Source of the DNA: Strongylocentrotus droebachiensis | Taxonomy: Eukaryota > Echinodermata > Echinoidea > Camarodonta > Strongylocentrotidae | Length of the DNA stretch: 64,000 nt | Direction of reading: 5' to 3' | Assembly (NCBI GenBank): GCA_035222895.1 | Contig: JAVYIG010000410.1 | Span: forward strand, 248,001 to 312,000 | Shown: positions 11,266-24,000 of the stretch, piece after piece | Layout of the letters: the number at the start of each line of letters is the position of its first letter | Position numbering within the stretch: position 1 is the stretch's first letter | The notes under the pieces: generated by a model | Told to the model about the DNA's origin: nothing | The model's input: only the letters and a program-made list of their open reading frames with translations | Databases searched by the model: none | Translations under genes and position numbers: made by a program

Positions 11266-12035
11266 AGCCGACGTAGGTACGTCTTCTACTTTTAACATTC
11301 CGACAAAATGCAGTGGATCATGGTTAGAGTTAGAGGGGTCACCCTAGTATTTCCTCACCGAGTCCCGCATTCTTAGTAGTTTTCCGCCCCCACTTTGTCA
11401 ATATTTTGTGTAGAACATTTCTTTACCTATCACTCATTTCTTTTCTACCAGTTCGGTAAAAATATTGCTACCATAAGTTAATAATGGATTCTACTGGTTC
11501 TAGATAATCCAATACACGTCTAATTAACACGGACGGAAAGTTCAACGAAGGCCGCCGCTGTTTCACTTTTCTGTAATTATTCATTTTTCGCATAAACACG
11601 TCAAATTCAAAAGGTGAAAATTCATTTGACAAGAGGAACTAAAGGTGAAACTGCGCTTTATAATGTCAAGGAGATAGCTTAATGTAAATTGGAAAACGAT
11701 TTGGATGAAATATGACCATTATTAGCACGGCAATCTCAATTAACCTATGACAAAATAAACGGGTTTTCCCTCTGGAATGTTTATGTATAGACCATTATCT
11801 CAGCAAATGGTTTGATTAGTGATAAGAAATTTTGAATACAAATTATGTTTCATTGACTCGGGGCCAGGGAGAGGAGAAAGAGAGAGACGGGGGGGGGGCG
11901 GGCATAGGGGGTGGGGTAGTATAACGAATTTTAATACATAGCATGTTAATACAACTTGGTGATTTAATATGGAGTTAAGCTGCTCTGGTTATTCATATCA
12001 ACATTAAAATATATTTGATTTTGTCTTTTCTTATT

Positions 12036-12195
12036 CTTTTCTTTTTCTTTTTCTTTTTCTTTTTCTTTTTCTTTTTCTTTTTCTTTTTCTTTTTCTTTTT
12101 CTTTTTCTTTTTCTTTTTCTTTTTCTTTTTCTTTTTCTTTTTCTTTTTCTTTTTCTTTTTCTTTTTCTTTTTCTTTTTCCTTTTCTTTTCTTTTC
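12036..12195. repeat. (CTTTTT)n microsatellite
   Basis: Near-perfect 6-bp repeat of about 26 units. The Lys-only, Phe-only and Lys/Arg open frames over it are artefacts of the repeat. Confidence 0.95.
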
Positions 12196-12247
12196 TTCTA
12201 GATGTTTGATGCAACATGATAATAATGATAACAATGACATTAATAGT

Positions 12248-12760
12248 GGTGATGATGATGACGATGATGATACTAACAGGCCTAATAATAATGATGATTA
12301 TAACGATGATGATGATGATTATAATCTGGGTTTATATAGCGCTCTAAACACTCTACAAAATGTATTAGCACCCTGTTCATAGAATTCAGGCGTACCCGAA
12401 CACAATGTATGCACATTTTCCACTCCCTGGGGAGCATTCCAGCCAGGCGCTATTTTACGCTCACAGTGCTGAGGAAGCTTGAGTGGCTTTCGCAACCTAT
12501 ACCTCGAGGGTGAGGAAAATTCAATACTATGATCGGGATCCAGTATTGCGGTATATAGGCTAGGTCACAACGCTTTACACAAGACATATCGGTCGTAATA
12601 GTTAAGTCCACTCTTTGTGATTGACAACACCTGTTATTGGGTAAAACGCCCGAATGGTGTCGAATTCCCCATGAAATCCACTACCATTATAGCCTGTAAT
12701 ACATGGGTGGAGAGAAGCAATGTGAATAAAATGCCTTGCTTGAGGACCCAATAAGACAAT
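12248..12760. repeat. tatatagcgc-type element joined to a SINE-body fragment
   Basis: A GAT/ATA-rich lead-in (12248-12325) precedes tttatatagcgctctaaac, then about 350 bp ending in gggtggagagaagcaatgtg and atgccttgcttgaggac, which matches the SINE body found at 5.9 and 7.1 kb. Similar tatatagcgc heads occur at 14.32, 17.26 and 31.22 kb. Confidence 0.5.
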
Positions 12761-14279
12761 GATGATATTTCTTTAAACTAATCAATATATTTCCATGTAT
12801 CGTAAGATTATAAATCAACCACAATATGTACATAAAGCTTCCCCCATTAGGTATTAACAACCTCGACCCTTTATCGAATTTCTATCCCAACCCCTTAATT
12901 GAAAAGAAAGAATCAATTGATTATTAAAGGTTATTTGCCAAGAAATGAAAGACCTTGAATAATTTTACGGACCAACAAATCAAGCTATTTGAGACCTCGA
13001 GGAGGATCTGTGCAAATATTATATGCAGACTCTTAATCATTAAAACAATCAATAACGGTCCGCAATTTTCCTGAGAATATATACCAGGTTGATTAAATTA
13101 ATTGTTTGCGTTAATTAATATGAGACCTCGGGTACTCTCACAAGAGTCTGACTCACATGCATACGGGAAGAAATTCACTGGGGAGGGCTGACGTTTTCTG
13201 CCCGAACATCAACTTTCTAGTTTCTAAATTTGTGAACGAGCGAGGAGGAAAAAAATAGTGACATCCAGTGTTGACATATTGTGCATACATTTGTAGCCAT
13301 TCCGCGTATTTTAGCTGGTTTAAAATACACAATATTCGCCTAAGGTTAAAAATCTCCAAAGTTTGTGGTTCCCAGTTCTCGGGGATGCAGCCCCCCACCC
13401 CCCCCCCCCATCCCCTTCTCTGCCCACACGTTCGCCTATACTGTAATTTAATGGCCTATTATCAATATTATTATTACGATCGCTGAATGCTAAGCTGCAC
13501 TAGATTGATTATGACTCCAACTGGCATTATACAATTTTGTCGACACGTTAAGCTTTTTTCGTAATTTAAATTCCATGGTGGAATTGATTACTTTCAATTT
13601 CGCGAGTCAACGCTTAAATCGATGCGATTGAGAGCGTTATTCTAACTAGATAGAAAGCGGCTGTTATGGTTGCCCTTTTCAGGGATCAGGGGGTTTAATA
13701 AAGGCGACGATGGATATTGCATGTTTATAAATTTCCAGATTTTGCCTATCAGAGAATCGACAGTGAATCCAATATCTTTACTGGACATAGATAATATACC
13801 TAAGGTATATAAATGATTTATCGAGAAAAAAAAGATAACACTAATGAAAATTCGGACTGTCCGTCTGACCACGATGATAAGTATGCTTTCTTCTTTTACG
13901 AATGAGTTTTTATTCAATCCGAATGCATTCATATTGGTGCATATTTCAGATGGAGATTTTGAATTCATATTGATAAAACGTACAGTGACCCTTGAATCTC
14001 CCGCAGCATGATTTTCTCGATTGTATTTGATTATATAAGGATGAAATTAGTTTTAACATTTGTAAAAAAATAAGCTGTTTCGAATTAATGAAGATAATAA
14101 TAATGATAACATTTATAAGGATCCACATCCACTTGAAATCGAATGCTCAAGGTGCAAAGGTGCAAAAAATGACAACCCAAAGATTTCTGCATTGTGCACA
14201 AAAGAACAACAGGAGTAAGATAGATACACATTTATGACAGAGAAAAACTAAATATATATATGTTGAATATAAGTTACAA

Positions 14280-14390
14280 ATGATAATGATAATAATGATT
14301 TTTTTTTAAATTTTTTAAATATATATATATAGCGCTTCATACATCCAAGATGACTTTAAGCGCTGTACAGATATATTATTGAGAACGGTC
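14280..14390. repeat. tatatagcgc-type short element
   Basis: An ATA/AAT-rich lead-in, then tatatatatagcgcttcat and, 30 bp on, ttaagcgctgtacag. The paired AGCGCT words form a short foldback. Same layout as 17255-17310. Confidence 0.5.
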
Positions 14391-14658
14391 ATTTTTAGGA
14401 TACAAACATAAAGGAAAATATCTTACAGTTACTTATCATTCTAAGAGCAAAAAAAGTATTAATTTCCCTCTCGATATTTTTTCCACTAGGTTAGTTTCGG
14501 CATGTTAAAATCTGTCGCGTGTCGATTGTAGAACAGTAAATTGCTGCAACAATAATTCTGCGGTCATTTTCTAACACTAATCGAATCTTAACGGTCAATC
14601 CTATATCCCTAACACTTTATCTGACCCTAACCCTAACGCACAACTTAACCCAAAACCC

Positions 14659-15056
14659 CGCCCCCCCCCCCCCACTCAGTGTTATTTAGGGTACGCATAA
14701 TGCTTGTTCCCTCTTTCTTAAAGCACCCCCTATCTGAGGACTGCCAACATTTTCGAACCCCCCTTTCGCGGGCTTTTCGCGGGCTTTTCCTGCCTTGGAG
14801 AACCCCCTAAATCAGGAAAAATGCTCTATGTACCCCCCTAAATTCGGAATAATTTCTCAGGAGTCCAAAGAGATGAGAGAGAAAAAGAAAAAACACCCCC
14901 TTTTTAAAGAAATCTCCGGGTGAAAAGTCAAATACACCCCTTTTTTTACATTTCTCGGGCCGGACTTTGTCACACGAAAAGTACCCTTTACCGGACATTT
15001 TGGCAACACGCATGCGGTCATTCTGACCTCTGAGTGGGGGGGGGGGGGGGGGGGGG
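14659..15056. mobile_element. MULE-like MITE with 10-bp target duplication, copy 2
   Basis: 398 bp flanked by CCCAAAACCC at 14649-14658 and 15057-15066. Ends are CCCCCACTCAG and CTGAGTGGGGG, extended by homopolymer C and G runs. The interior is the reverse complement of copy 1 (gtgttatttagggtacgcat, ggccggactttgtcac, ccggacattttggcaacacg) plus about 200 bp that copy 1 lacks. Two open frames across it on the minus strand show no family signature. Confidence 0.7.
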
Positions 15057-15384
15057 CCCAAAACCCAATCTCAACTCCCAAGTAGCTAGCCCCATAGTCA
15101 AGAAACTATAGTCTATATAGAGTACGAGAATAGGGCAAGCTTAAATCTTGAAATCTAGCTGAACTAAAAATCTTGATCGCATGTCTTCCAAGTTATATCT
15201 ACATAATTTAAGTTATTTATAGAAATGTCTAAAAATGATTTTCCTTCGTAGTTAGTCATAACTTTCTGATATGTAAGCAAAGACAAAGTCGACTAAGTTG
15301 TTTTACAACTAAAAAGGATAAATGAAACCCGTGTTTAAAAATATGCACATCGATCTGACAGTAATGCACATTAACAATTATGAC

Positions 15385-15425
15385 GACGCCATTGGTCACG
15401 TGGTACACGACCTCCAACCAATCAG
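15385..15425 (+). promoter_or_regulatory. Candidate promoter motifs upstream of the adhesion GPCR
   Basis: An inverted CCAAT box (ATTGG, 15391-15395), a CACGTG E-box (15397-15402) and a direct CCAAT box (15418-15422) cluster within 32 bp, about 640 bp upstream of the start codon. The flanks up to 16.1 kb are richer in CpG than the introns. A promoter role is inference; an unseen 5' UTR exon could put the real promoter elsewhere. Confidence 0.3.
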
Positions 15426-16061
15426 CGTCTAGATCGTAACAATGCATCAGATATTCTTTCCATTTTCCCAATGAAAGAACTTGCGTATCGTTTAGACAGG
15501 GCAAGGGCTACTTTTGCATCGAGCATCTCATTGTGTGTTTGTTTTCTTAAATAATTTGTGCATCTATAACCTTAAAAAGATCGAAGATCTAAGCGTGCTG
15601 TTGTGCTTGCACAGGAGAACGGAATAACCATATTTTTCCAAAAGACATCGACGCCTAGACCCCTCTCTATGATGGGTAAAGGAAACATTGATTAATTTCC
15701 AAGCAACCATCACAGTTCAATTCAATACCCATAATTGTTACCTGCGATTTTCTAGAAACGTGGTGTATATTAAGGACACATGCAGACCCAGACATCCCAC
15801 TGCGGTGCGACTTTTCAATTACATACCAACCAACTAACCTTCCGAGAGAACGACAATTGACTTTTCCCCCGCGTTCGATGAAATTAATGTCATCGCTTCT
15901 ATTTGACCAACCAATTATCAGTGGGCGACTGTCCTGTTATTAAAAAAATTGCGAGAGAGGATAGGATAGCCGATGCGAAAATATGTCAATGTTGCCAGAG
16001 CTTTGCAGTGGAATTTGTGTTTTCGTTTAATCGTCGCCGGTGGATTGACCTGAGTTGCAGG

Positions 16062-16148
16062 ATGAGGATGGGTGGTGTGATGACGGTTTTGCCGGGCTTC
16101 GTCGGGAGCGGGGCACAGCGAGTCGGTGTTTGCCTTGTGTTGATTCTG
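16062..16148 (+). CDS. aGPCR exon 1: start and signal peptide
   Basis: 29 codons, phase 0 donor (ctg|gtaagt). Residues 1-29, the first part of the signal peptide; the hydrophobic core VCLVLIL runs on into exon 2. An in-frame ATG at codon 3 has an even better context (A at -3, G at +4). Confidence 0.8.
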
Positions 16149-19100
16149 GTAAGTTTATTTGTTTAAAGTATATGAACATGTTTGGCATTTATTATTTCAG
16201 GTTTAGTTGAATCATTCACCTTTCACGTAATTGACATTGAATTTTATGTTATTAAACAATTAAGACAAACAGATATGGAACACAGAATTGTTGTCATGCC
16301 AATTCTTTTTTTATTACGAAGACATTTATTTTTCTACAATGCTGTACAAACTTCCGTCTTTGCTATTTTTGAATTTATCCACCATTTTGCTATTTTTAAG
16401 AGAATGAAACCAAACGAATGTGTTATGCGAGAAAAGAAGAAATTGGAAATTTTGGTTAAAGCTCAACATCGACCATATTAAAAAGACCGACCTGGAGGGA
16501 AAAAATCCTTTCCCTCCTTATTGGAAAAAAAATGAATTGATGATTGATTGATTAATTGATTAAATGATTAATTGATTGTATGTCACACTCATATTCTTGT
16601 TGCAAATTATACAATATGTTTGACAGTATAGGTTCAATGAACACTTGCAAAATATGAGGAGGTGAATACTCGAAAAGCGAAGTATGATAATCTTAATTCA
16701 ATTCATTTATTTTCCATTAAAATTCAAAGTAAACAATACATACAAAATGAACAGCAAAATCGGAAGTACCCCGAGATAAGCAAAGCTTGTAAAAATGGGG
16801 CCCTGTACGAAATAAACAAACAAGCAAATTATAATTAAATATTGTAAAACTGTAGGATGGAGAGGGATTTAAAAGCATTATGAGGATAAGTGATTCGCAT
16901 GGTCAAAATAGAAAACCAGAATATGAAAACTGATTATAATGATGATTAGTATAAAACATGATATATTTTTATTATGATGATGATGACAATGATGATAGGT
17001 TGGATAATAACGATTGAATGTTTTTTTTTCAAATATCAATTTGAGGATTTTTTTTTTTTAATCCATACGAAAATGTTATATTGTTTCTTGGTACCATTAC
17101 CAGGAGTGATAGTAATGGAGGAGGAGAAGAAAGGGGTGGTGGTGGTGGTGGTGGTGGTGGTGGTGGTAGTGGTGGTGGTGGAGGAGGAAAAGAAGAAGGG
17201 AATGATGGTGGTGGTTGTGACCGCCATCATCATCATCATCATAATAATAATAATAATATTTAATTTTTATATAGCGCTTATTACAAATGTCTCTGAGCGC
17301 TTTACAAATCATTATCATCATTATCATCATTATCTCTATGAAACTAGAGCTCCATGAAAGGAATTATCATATTACTATCAACATCATGCTTCATGTCTTA
17401 TGAATTAATTTTGGAAGCACAATATTCCATCGCCATGGGAGACAGTCTTACGTTATTTGCTTCTCACTTCACTAGGAGCCAATATGGCGACCAGACAATA
17501 AAGTCAAGGAGATTCGATTCTATGGACGCAGTTTTCCTGATGAGACCTAATCGATCAACTTCACTGAAAAATGGCAAAATGAATACATGGTGATCTAATT
17601 ACTATATTGGGATTTGTTTATTAACGACCCGAATCAAATAGCTTAAAATGGATTGTAAATGTTAGCTGTAGGAACATGTAATGGAGGGTGGAAGAAAACC
17701 TGTTATTCAGATAATACCCTGTTAAAAATATATTATCAAGTTGCTGTGTTCCAATTAATTTTTTTTTGAAGAAACTAAAACCCATAATAAATACTTTGTG
17801 TATTGATAATGACACAAAGCTCCAATTAATCAATTTCATTGGTAATGCATGGCACATTATATATGGCAATCTATTTAATATAAGGATTTTTTCAGTAAAG
17901 AATCTATTTATGTAGCTTAGAATGCATAGCAGATATTAGCTGTAACATCACCACATGAAGAGTGAAGGGAAGCCTGGTTTTCAGATAATATTTAAATGAA
18001 ACAACCATGCCCCATAACGAAACACATGATATAAAACTATTGTTCTCCAAATAGACTAAATGCATTCGACAATTTACCTAAAGTGCGTCAGAATATAATT
18101 TAACAAAAAAAAGCTCAGTCAGCTGGAGAAGAATAAAGGGATAAACAACGTTTACAATACTTCATTTAAAGGTATTACAAAGTTTTGGTATGAAGTCATG
18201 AATTTGGTTCAAATGAACATATTGGAATCATATGCGATCCTACAATATTCAGTGATCGTTGTCGCGGTTGAAATCGAGTCTAAAGTTATGAAAATAACAT
18301 AATAAACTCTTTATGTTGTATAGCTCCCTCTCAAGGTCAAGATATTAATAAAGCCATAAAACAATGTTTCTAGACTAAAATCGATCGATTAGCTATTCCA
18401 TTTTGGAAATTATATATCACAACTACATATACTGAGATGTTCATGGTCGCAGCTACCATTTGTACGGCTGTAGGCGCTTTTTGAAATTCATCAAAATTTA
18501 CCGTGAGTACCGGTAAATTTTTATATTCAATTTATCTCGAAAGCAGAAGTGTTTTAGGGGCAACATTTTCTAGTGCTTATATCCAAAGGGGCATCCAAAT
18601 ATATCAAAATTGTAAAGAATGACTATCCACCCAATTTTCAAAATTTCCCCAAACTGTGTATTACCTTTAAGAATAACTATACAAAGACAAGAAGTGCTCC
18701 TTAAGGTAACGTTTAATTGGTTTAGTGGTGAAGTGAATAGATTGTAAAGAATGTGGTAATATGTTCCAAACTTTGCTGCCATCTGCATCTGAATTACACT
18801 ATACATTCAGTGAATGAGGGTATATTTGATAGTTTCACTAATAAATTAATTGGCTTACATCAATTATGCAACGATGAGATGAAGTTCACAATCTATTCAA
18901 TAAAAGGTGAAACGTGTTAATGACAAGGTATGTTTGAAGGTAATGAAGCAATTATAAAGACAAAAATCTGCACCCCAAAATACCATGTTTAAAAAATCCA
19001 ATCGGCGTGCATTCGGTATGTTTGGGATTTTTGTCCACACATGCAGCTCGTATTTTGTTACAATGGATAACAAGTTTCTTTTCTACAAGCTTATTCGCTG

Positions 19101-19225
19101 ATTTCATTTCATATTTTGAATACTACTGAAAATTATTGAAACCTTGATATTAATAAATTTGAACTAATTCCTCTCTTTTTTCTCTTTCTTTATATCACCC
19201 CCTCCCCGTCCTCGTTTCTTTGTCC

Positions 19226-19273
<48 letters not shown>

Positions 19274-20983
19274 CACCTTTCCGTAATTTTCTCTCTGTCT
19301 CTCTTCCTCTCCATCTCTCTGTCTGCTATCTGTCTGTCTGTCTCTCTCTCTCTCTGTTTTATTTTTCTCTATTATTCTTCTCTCATTCTCTCTCTGTCTA
19401 TCTGTCTTTCTCTCCAGGTTCTCGTCGGGTCTATCTGTAATAGTCAACGTACCCACAACTGCACAGGTGAGTGGCATATACCTAACTACTCGTTTGTATT
19501 GCCTGTCTGTATGTATATTGCTATGTTGATCATTATTAACTAGCTGCTAGAAATGAAAATGATGATGATAATGATGACGATGACGATGATGATGATATTG
19601 ATGATATTAATGATGATGATGATGATCTTAATGATCATGATGATGATAGGCCTTCTTCCTTGTGTTACAATGTTCTTCACATTTATTTGTTGAAGTGCTT
19701 AAATATTCAAAGGGTTTCTTCCTATCTGGTACTGATTTATCTCACCTGGGTCAAGAGTGGCAAATGTAGATTAATGTCTTGCCAAATGACGTATGAGTCC
19801 AGGCAAGGATTCGAACCACGTGCTTAATCATGATATTTCCTAGTGCTGCACAGAACACGAACCCCTCTCTTTCTCCACCGTTCTTGTCTTCCTTTCTTAT
19901 ATCTGTCTTTTCCCTGGCTCTCACTTTCTCTCTCCACCACAGGCAAATATACTACATAATACAATTTTGAATTTACTCTTTATAAACGTAACAAATTTTG
20001 GGCATAGGCATTAAAATGTTGTTATGTTGTACATAGTATAATCATGTAGAAAAGGTTTTTTTTTAATATGTTTTTATTTCGAAGTATTAAAACTTTGTCT
20101 TTCCTCTTTCATTTCATGAAACAACCGTAGTAGAAATACATGTACATGTATTTGATTTATTGCCTATTATATTTACGATCCTTTCATAAATTTTGTTGTC
20201 CCGCAGTGTTTTTTTTATTAGAGAAAGGCAGTGAATTCTTTATGAGAGCCTTCTTTCTTCTTTCAGTATATAGAGGTTTCGAAGTTGCTTAATCATGATA
20301 TTTCCTAGTGCTGCACAAAACATGAACTTTGTGATAAAAAACGTACTTTTTTTCAATGTCACCCAGTTGTTTCCGATTAATTAGCCACTATTAAATCATC
20401 GTTATTGTCTCTTCTTTTTGGATTTTAGCGAGTCAGTGAATGTTTAATTTATGCCAACAACTGAAATAGCAGCCTCATGCGCAATCTTTTGATCGAAACT
20501 ACAAAGTATAATAATAATAATAGCTCAATAAAAAGGTTCTCAAATTGACACAAGGGGGACACAATTTGGGCCAGACAAGGGGTGGGCATAATATGTATTA
20601 CGTAAATCATAAATTTGATTGGGAGGGACCACGCCCCCACCCCTCGTCCCTCATGGATGCGCCATCGGATACAATCCCCCATCATATACAGAAGGGATTA
20701 AGAATAGAGTAAATCTCATTTGTAGCACCTATATACTCCCTACCTCTCTTTTTTTCTCAATTCCTTTATAATCGCTTTCTCCGCTATTTCCGCATGATTT
20801 CATGAATTTTTCATTATACGGGTTCTGCAAAGTAATTTAAGCATTCATTGTTGGCTCATGTTTTTTCCTTTGTCCATTTTTTCTCAAGGTTTATCTCTTG
20901 ATAAAATTCACATTCTACGTCGCCCGGAATTTATATGTATATTTGTTTGTCTTTTTCCGTCGTGTACTGCCCATTCTTACAGA

Positions 20984-21015
<32 letters not shown>

Positions 21016-24000
21016 TTTGATGCAAATAGAAACACCTAAACTATCAACGAGACCAAATAACCAGTGTTTTATCTCTTTTTTGGAAAATTGTTTGTAGACG
21101 AATAAGGAAAATTAGCAATTTTCGGGCTGACATGCAAAGAAAAAATGTAATGTAACTTTGTAGCAGTAGGTCCGATTTCCGAAAAAATTGTTTAAAAAGA
21201 CTCGGAGAAAAAAGTCATACAATTTCAGCGCAAGATTTTTTGCGTTAAAAAATGATCACCAACACATTTTCTTCTGCCTTATTTCCCCTCCCTTCTTTCT
21301 TTATGTTAAACTTCGTTGCCCTTGCCCCAATATTCTCCTTTTCACATTCGATCGAGTTGTGCGAAACCGATATTCATAGCGCATCACTGATATTCATTAA
21401 AAAGTACACAAATAGTATTTTTTGTAAGTCTTCATAAAAATGGATGTTCATGAACGCAAGTGTGAAGAAAAATGGAAATTCATTATCAATACATTATTCA
21501 TATTACTATTGGATTAGCTTTGCTCGCTTTACCTGGATATATCTTATCTTCATTCCTTTTTACAATATGAATACCTTTCACAATGCATTTTCATTCATTT
21601 ATATTTCATCGCTCTGATAAAAATTAGGACAACTTAATTACGACGGACAAAATTTAGAGGACTTTATTTGAAGGATTAAAATGAGCACTTTATTTGACGG
21701 ACAAAGGCACAAATTAAGGCCTTACCTGGCTTCACAAATTTATATTTCATATTCCTTTTGATGAGGTGAAATGGGTTTTATCGCTTTAACCCATCGTCAA
21801 AGGGCTTTTCAGGGCATTTATTCAAAATATAATTTAATATTCTCCTATTTGATAACGCTATTAGTTTGAGAGAGTAGATTGAAAGTATCTGATGGTTTTT
21901 ACCCAATATCTGGTGTCAGTTCTAGATCTGACTATCAATATTTCATTATATTTCAATCAGGGCACGGAATGGACTAGTTTTGTTTGCGTTAACAAATTAT
22001 CACGAAAAATATAGAGGGGGCGTATTAAGCTCCCCCCCCCCCCCCCCCGCCTATACCGTGTGAGTAAAAACAAAAGTTGACACCTAGAAAATTGCTGATT
22101 ATTTTTAAAATCATCTATGAACAGTAAATTATTATACATCTTATGAAAGAGTGTTGTATCCCAAATCATTCGGTATCATTTTTGTGTGGTATGTGTTCAT
22201 GCTTGGATGAACAGGAGGCATTGTTTGCGAGAGTGCAAAAATCGACTTGCGCTAAAGTGATGCCTACAGTATGTATTATGTTGGGATTAGCGGAGTGAGA
22301 GAATGAATTGAATGTATATGCTTTTTGCAAAGGGCAAAGTCACAAACACCCACACACACGCGCCCAAATGTTGGTTGATATTTGATAATCGTTATTTGAT
22401 ATGTGTGGCATGATTAATTTTGTTAGGGATGTTATTTGGATCTACAAAGACCAAATTAATACCCAAATCCCAATTGTTTTATTCAAACATCACATAAGCA
22501 ACTTTGGCGCAAGTGCGAAGAGAAAAGGAAATTCATTATCAATACATTATTCATAACTATGCGATTAGCCTTGCTCGCCATCCTGCATATATCTTATCTT
22601 CATTCCTTTATACTCTAAGAATACCTTTTACAATGCATATTCACTCATTTATACTTAATCGCTCTGATAAAAATTAGGATAACCTAATTATGATGGACAA
22701 AATTTAGAGGACTTTATTTGAAGGATAAAAATGAGCACTCTATTTGACGGACAAAAACTAGGACTTAATTTGTCGGAAACAAATTAAGGCCTTACCTGGC
22801 TTCACACATTTATATTTTATAATCCTTTTGTTAAGGTGAAATAGGTTTTATCACTTTAACCCATCGTCACGCACCCACACACACACGCACAAATGTTCGT
22901 TGATATTTGTTATTCATTATTTGATATGTGTGGCATGATTCATTTTGTTTGGGATGTTATTTGTATGCAAAGACCAATTTAATACCCGAATCCCAATTGT
23001 TTTAGTCAAACATCACATAAGCAACTTTGGCGCAAGTCGATTTTTGCACTCTCGCAAACAATGCCTCCTGTTCATCCAAGTGTGAACACATACCGCACAA
23101 AAAAGGTACTAAATGATTTGGGATAAAACGCTCTTTCATGAGATGTATAATAATTTACTGTTCATAGATGATTTTTAAAATAATTAGCAATTATCTAGGT
23201 CATTTTTTTGGGACTCACAATGTATAGGGTTAAGACATTATGTCAAGAGACAACACTGTCCTTGGTAAGTCATATTAGTTAGTCACTTGTCATGTCATCT
23301 CTCCCCACTCTTTATTGCTTACCCTTGCTATCTCTCTCTCTCTCTCTCTCTCTCTCACGCACACACAAAGCCGAACACGTACATTTTCACATTCTGGGTT
23401 CTTTCTCCTGCCTTATTTAACATGCCTTCTTTCTTTATATTAAACTTCGTTGCCCTTGCCCCAATTTTCTACAGCCCTATTCTTTTCACATGTAATTGCG
23501 TTGTGCACGAGTGTGAAACCGATATTCATACCGCATCACTGATATTAAAGTACACAAATAGTTTTTTTTTTGTGTAAAGCCCCTTTCACACCGGATCTGC
23601 GTAGAGTTGCGTAGTGTGGCGTACCGACTACGCCGATATTAGGCTGCCTATTCATGAACAAAATGTTGCTTCGGCGTAGTTGCTGCGTAGGTTATGCGAA
23701 GGCTGGCGTACGATGGCGAATGGTTACGTACCCTGTGCATAGGCACCGCGTACCTACGGCGGAGGCAATTGGCGTACCTACGCGTACGATTGCGTATCAC
23801 GAGCGCAGGGTTGCGTACGTTTACGTAGGCCTGGTGTACAGGTTTGCTTACGGTTGCGTACGTTTGCTTACTGTGTGCACAAACTTTTACTGCTTCGACG
23901 GATTGGCGTAGAATAGCGTACTATTGCGTAGGCTTGGCGTACTGTAGTGTAGTGTTGCGTAGATCTGCGTAAAAATGCGTACTTTTTGCGTCTAGTGTCT

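Noticed and set aside
11255-11275. Micro-exon CCGACGTAG between ctcag and gtacgt after a CT tract
   Set aside because: Splice-like edges by chance next to a pyrimidine repeat; 9 nt, no link to a coding frame.
12015-12240. Open frames of pure Lys, Phe or Lys/Arg on both strands
   Set aside because: They are translations of the (CTTTTT)n repeat; no start context, no conserved domain.
15903-16061. Upstream extension of receptor exon 1
   Set aside because: The frame is open from a TTG, not an ATG; it would bury the signal peptide 53 residues in. ATG 16062 is the first ATG.
17036-17357. Open frames rich in Val, Gly, His or Met near 17 kb
   Set aside because: Translations of (GGT)n, (ATC)n and (AAT)n microsatellites in several frames at once.
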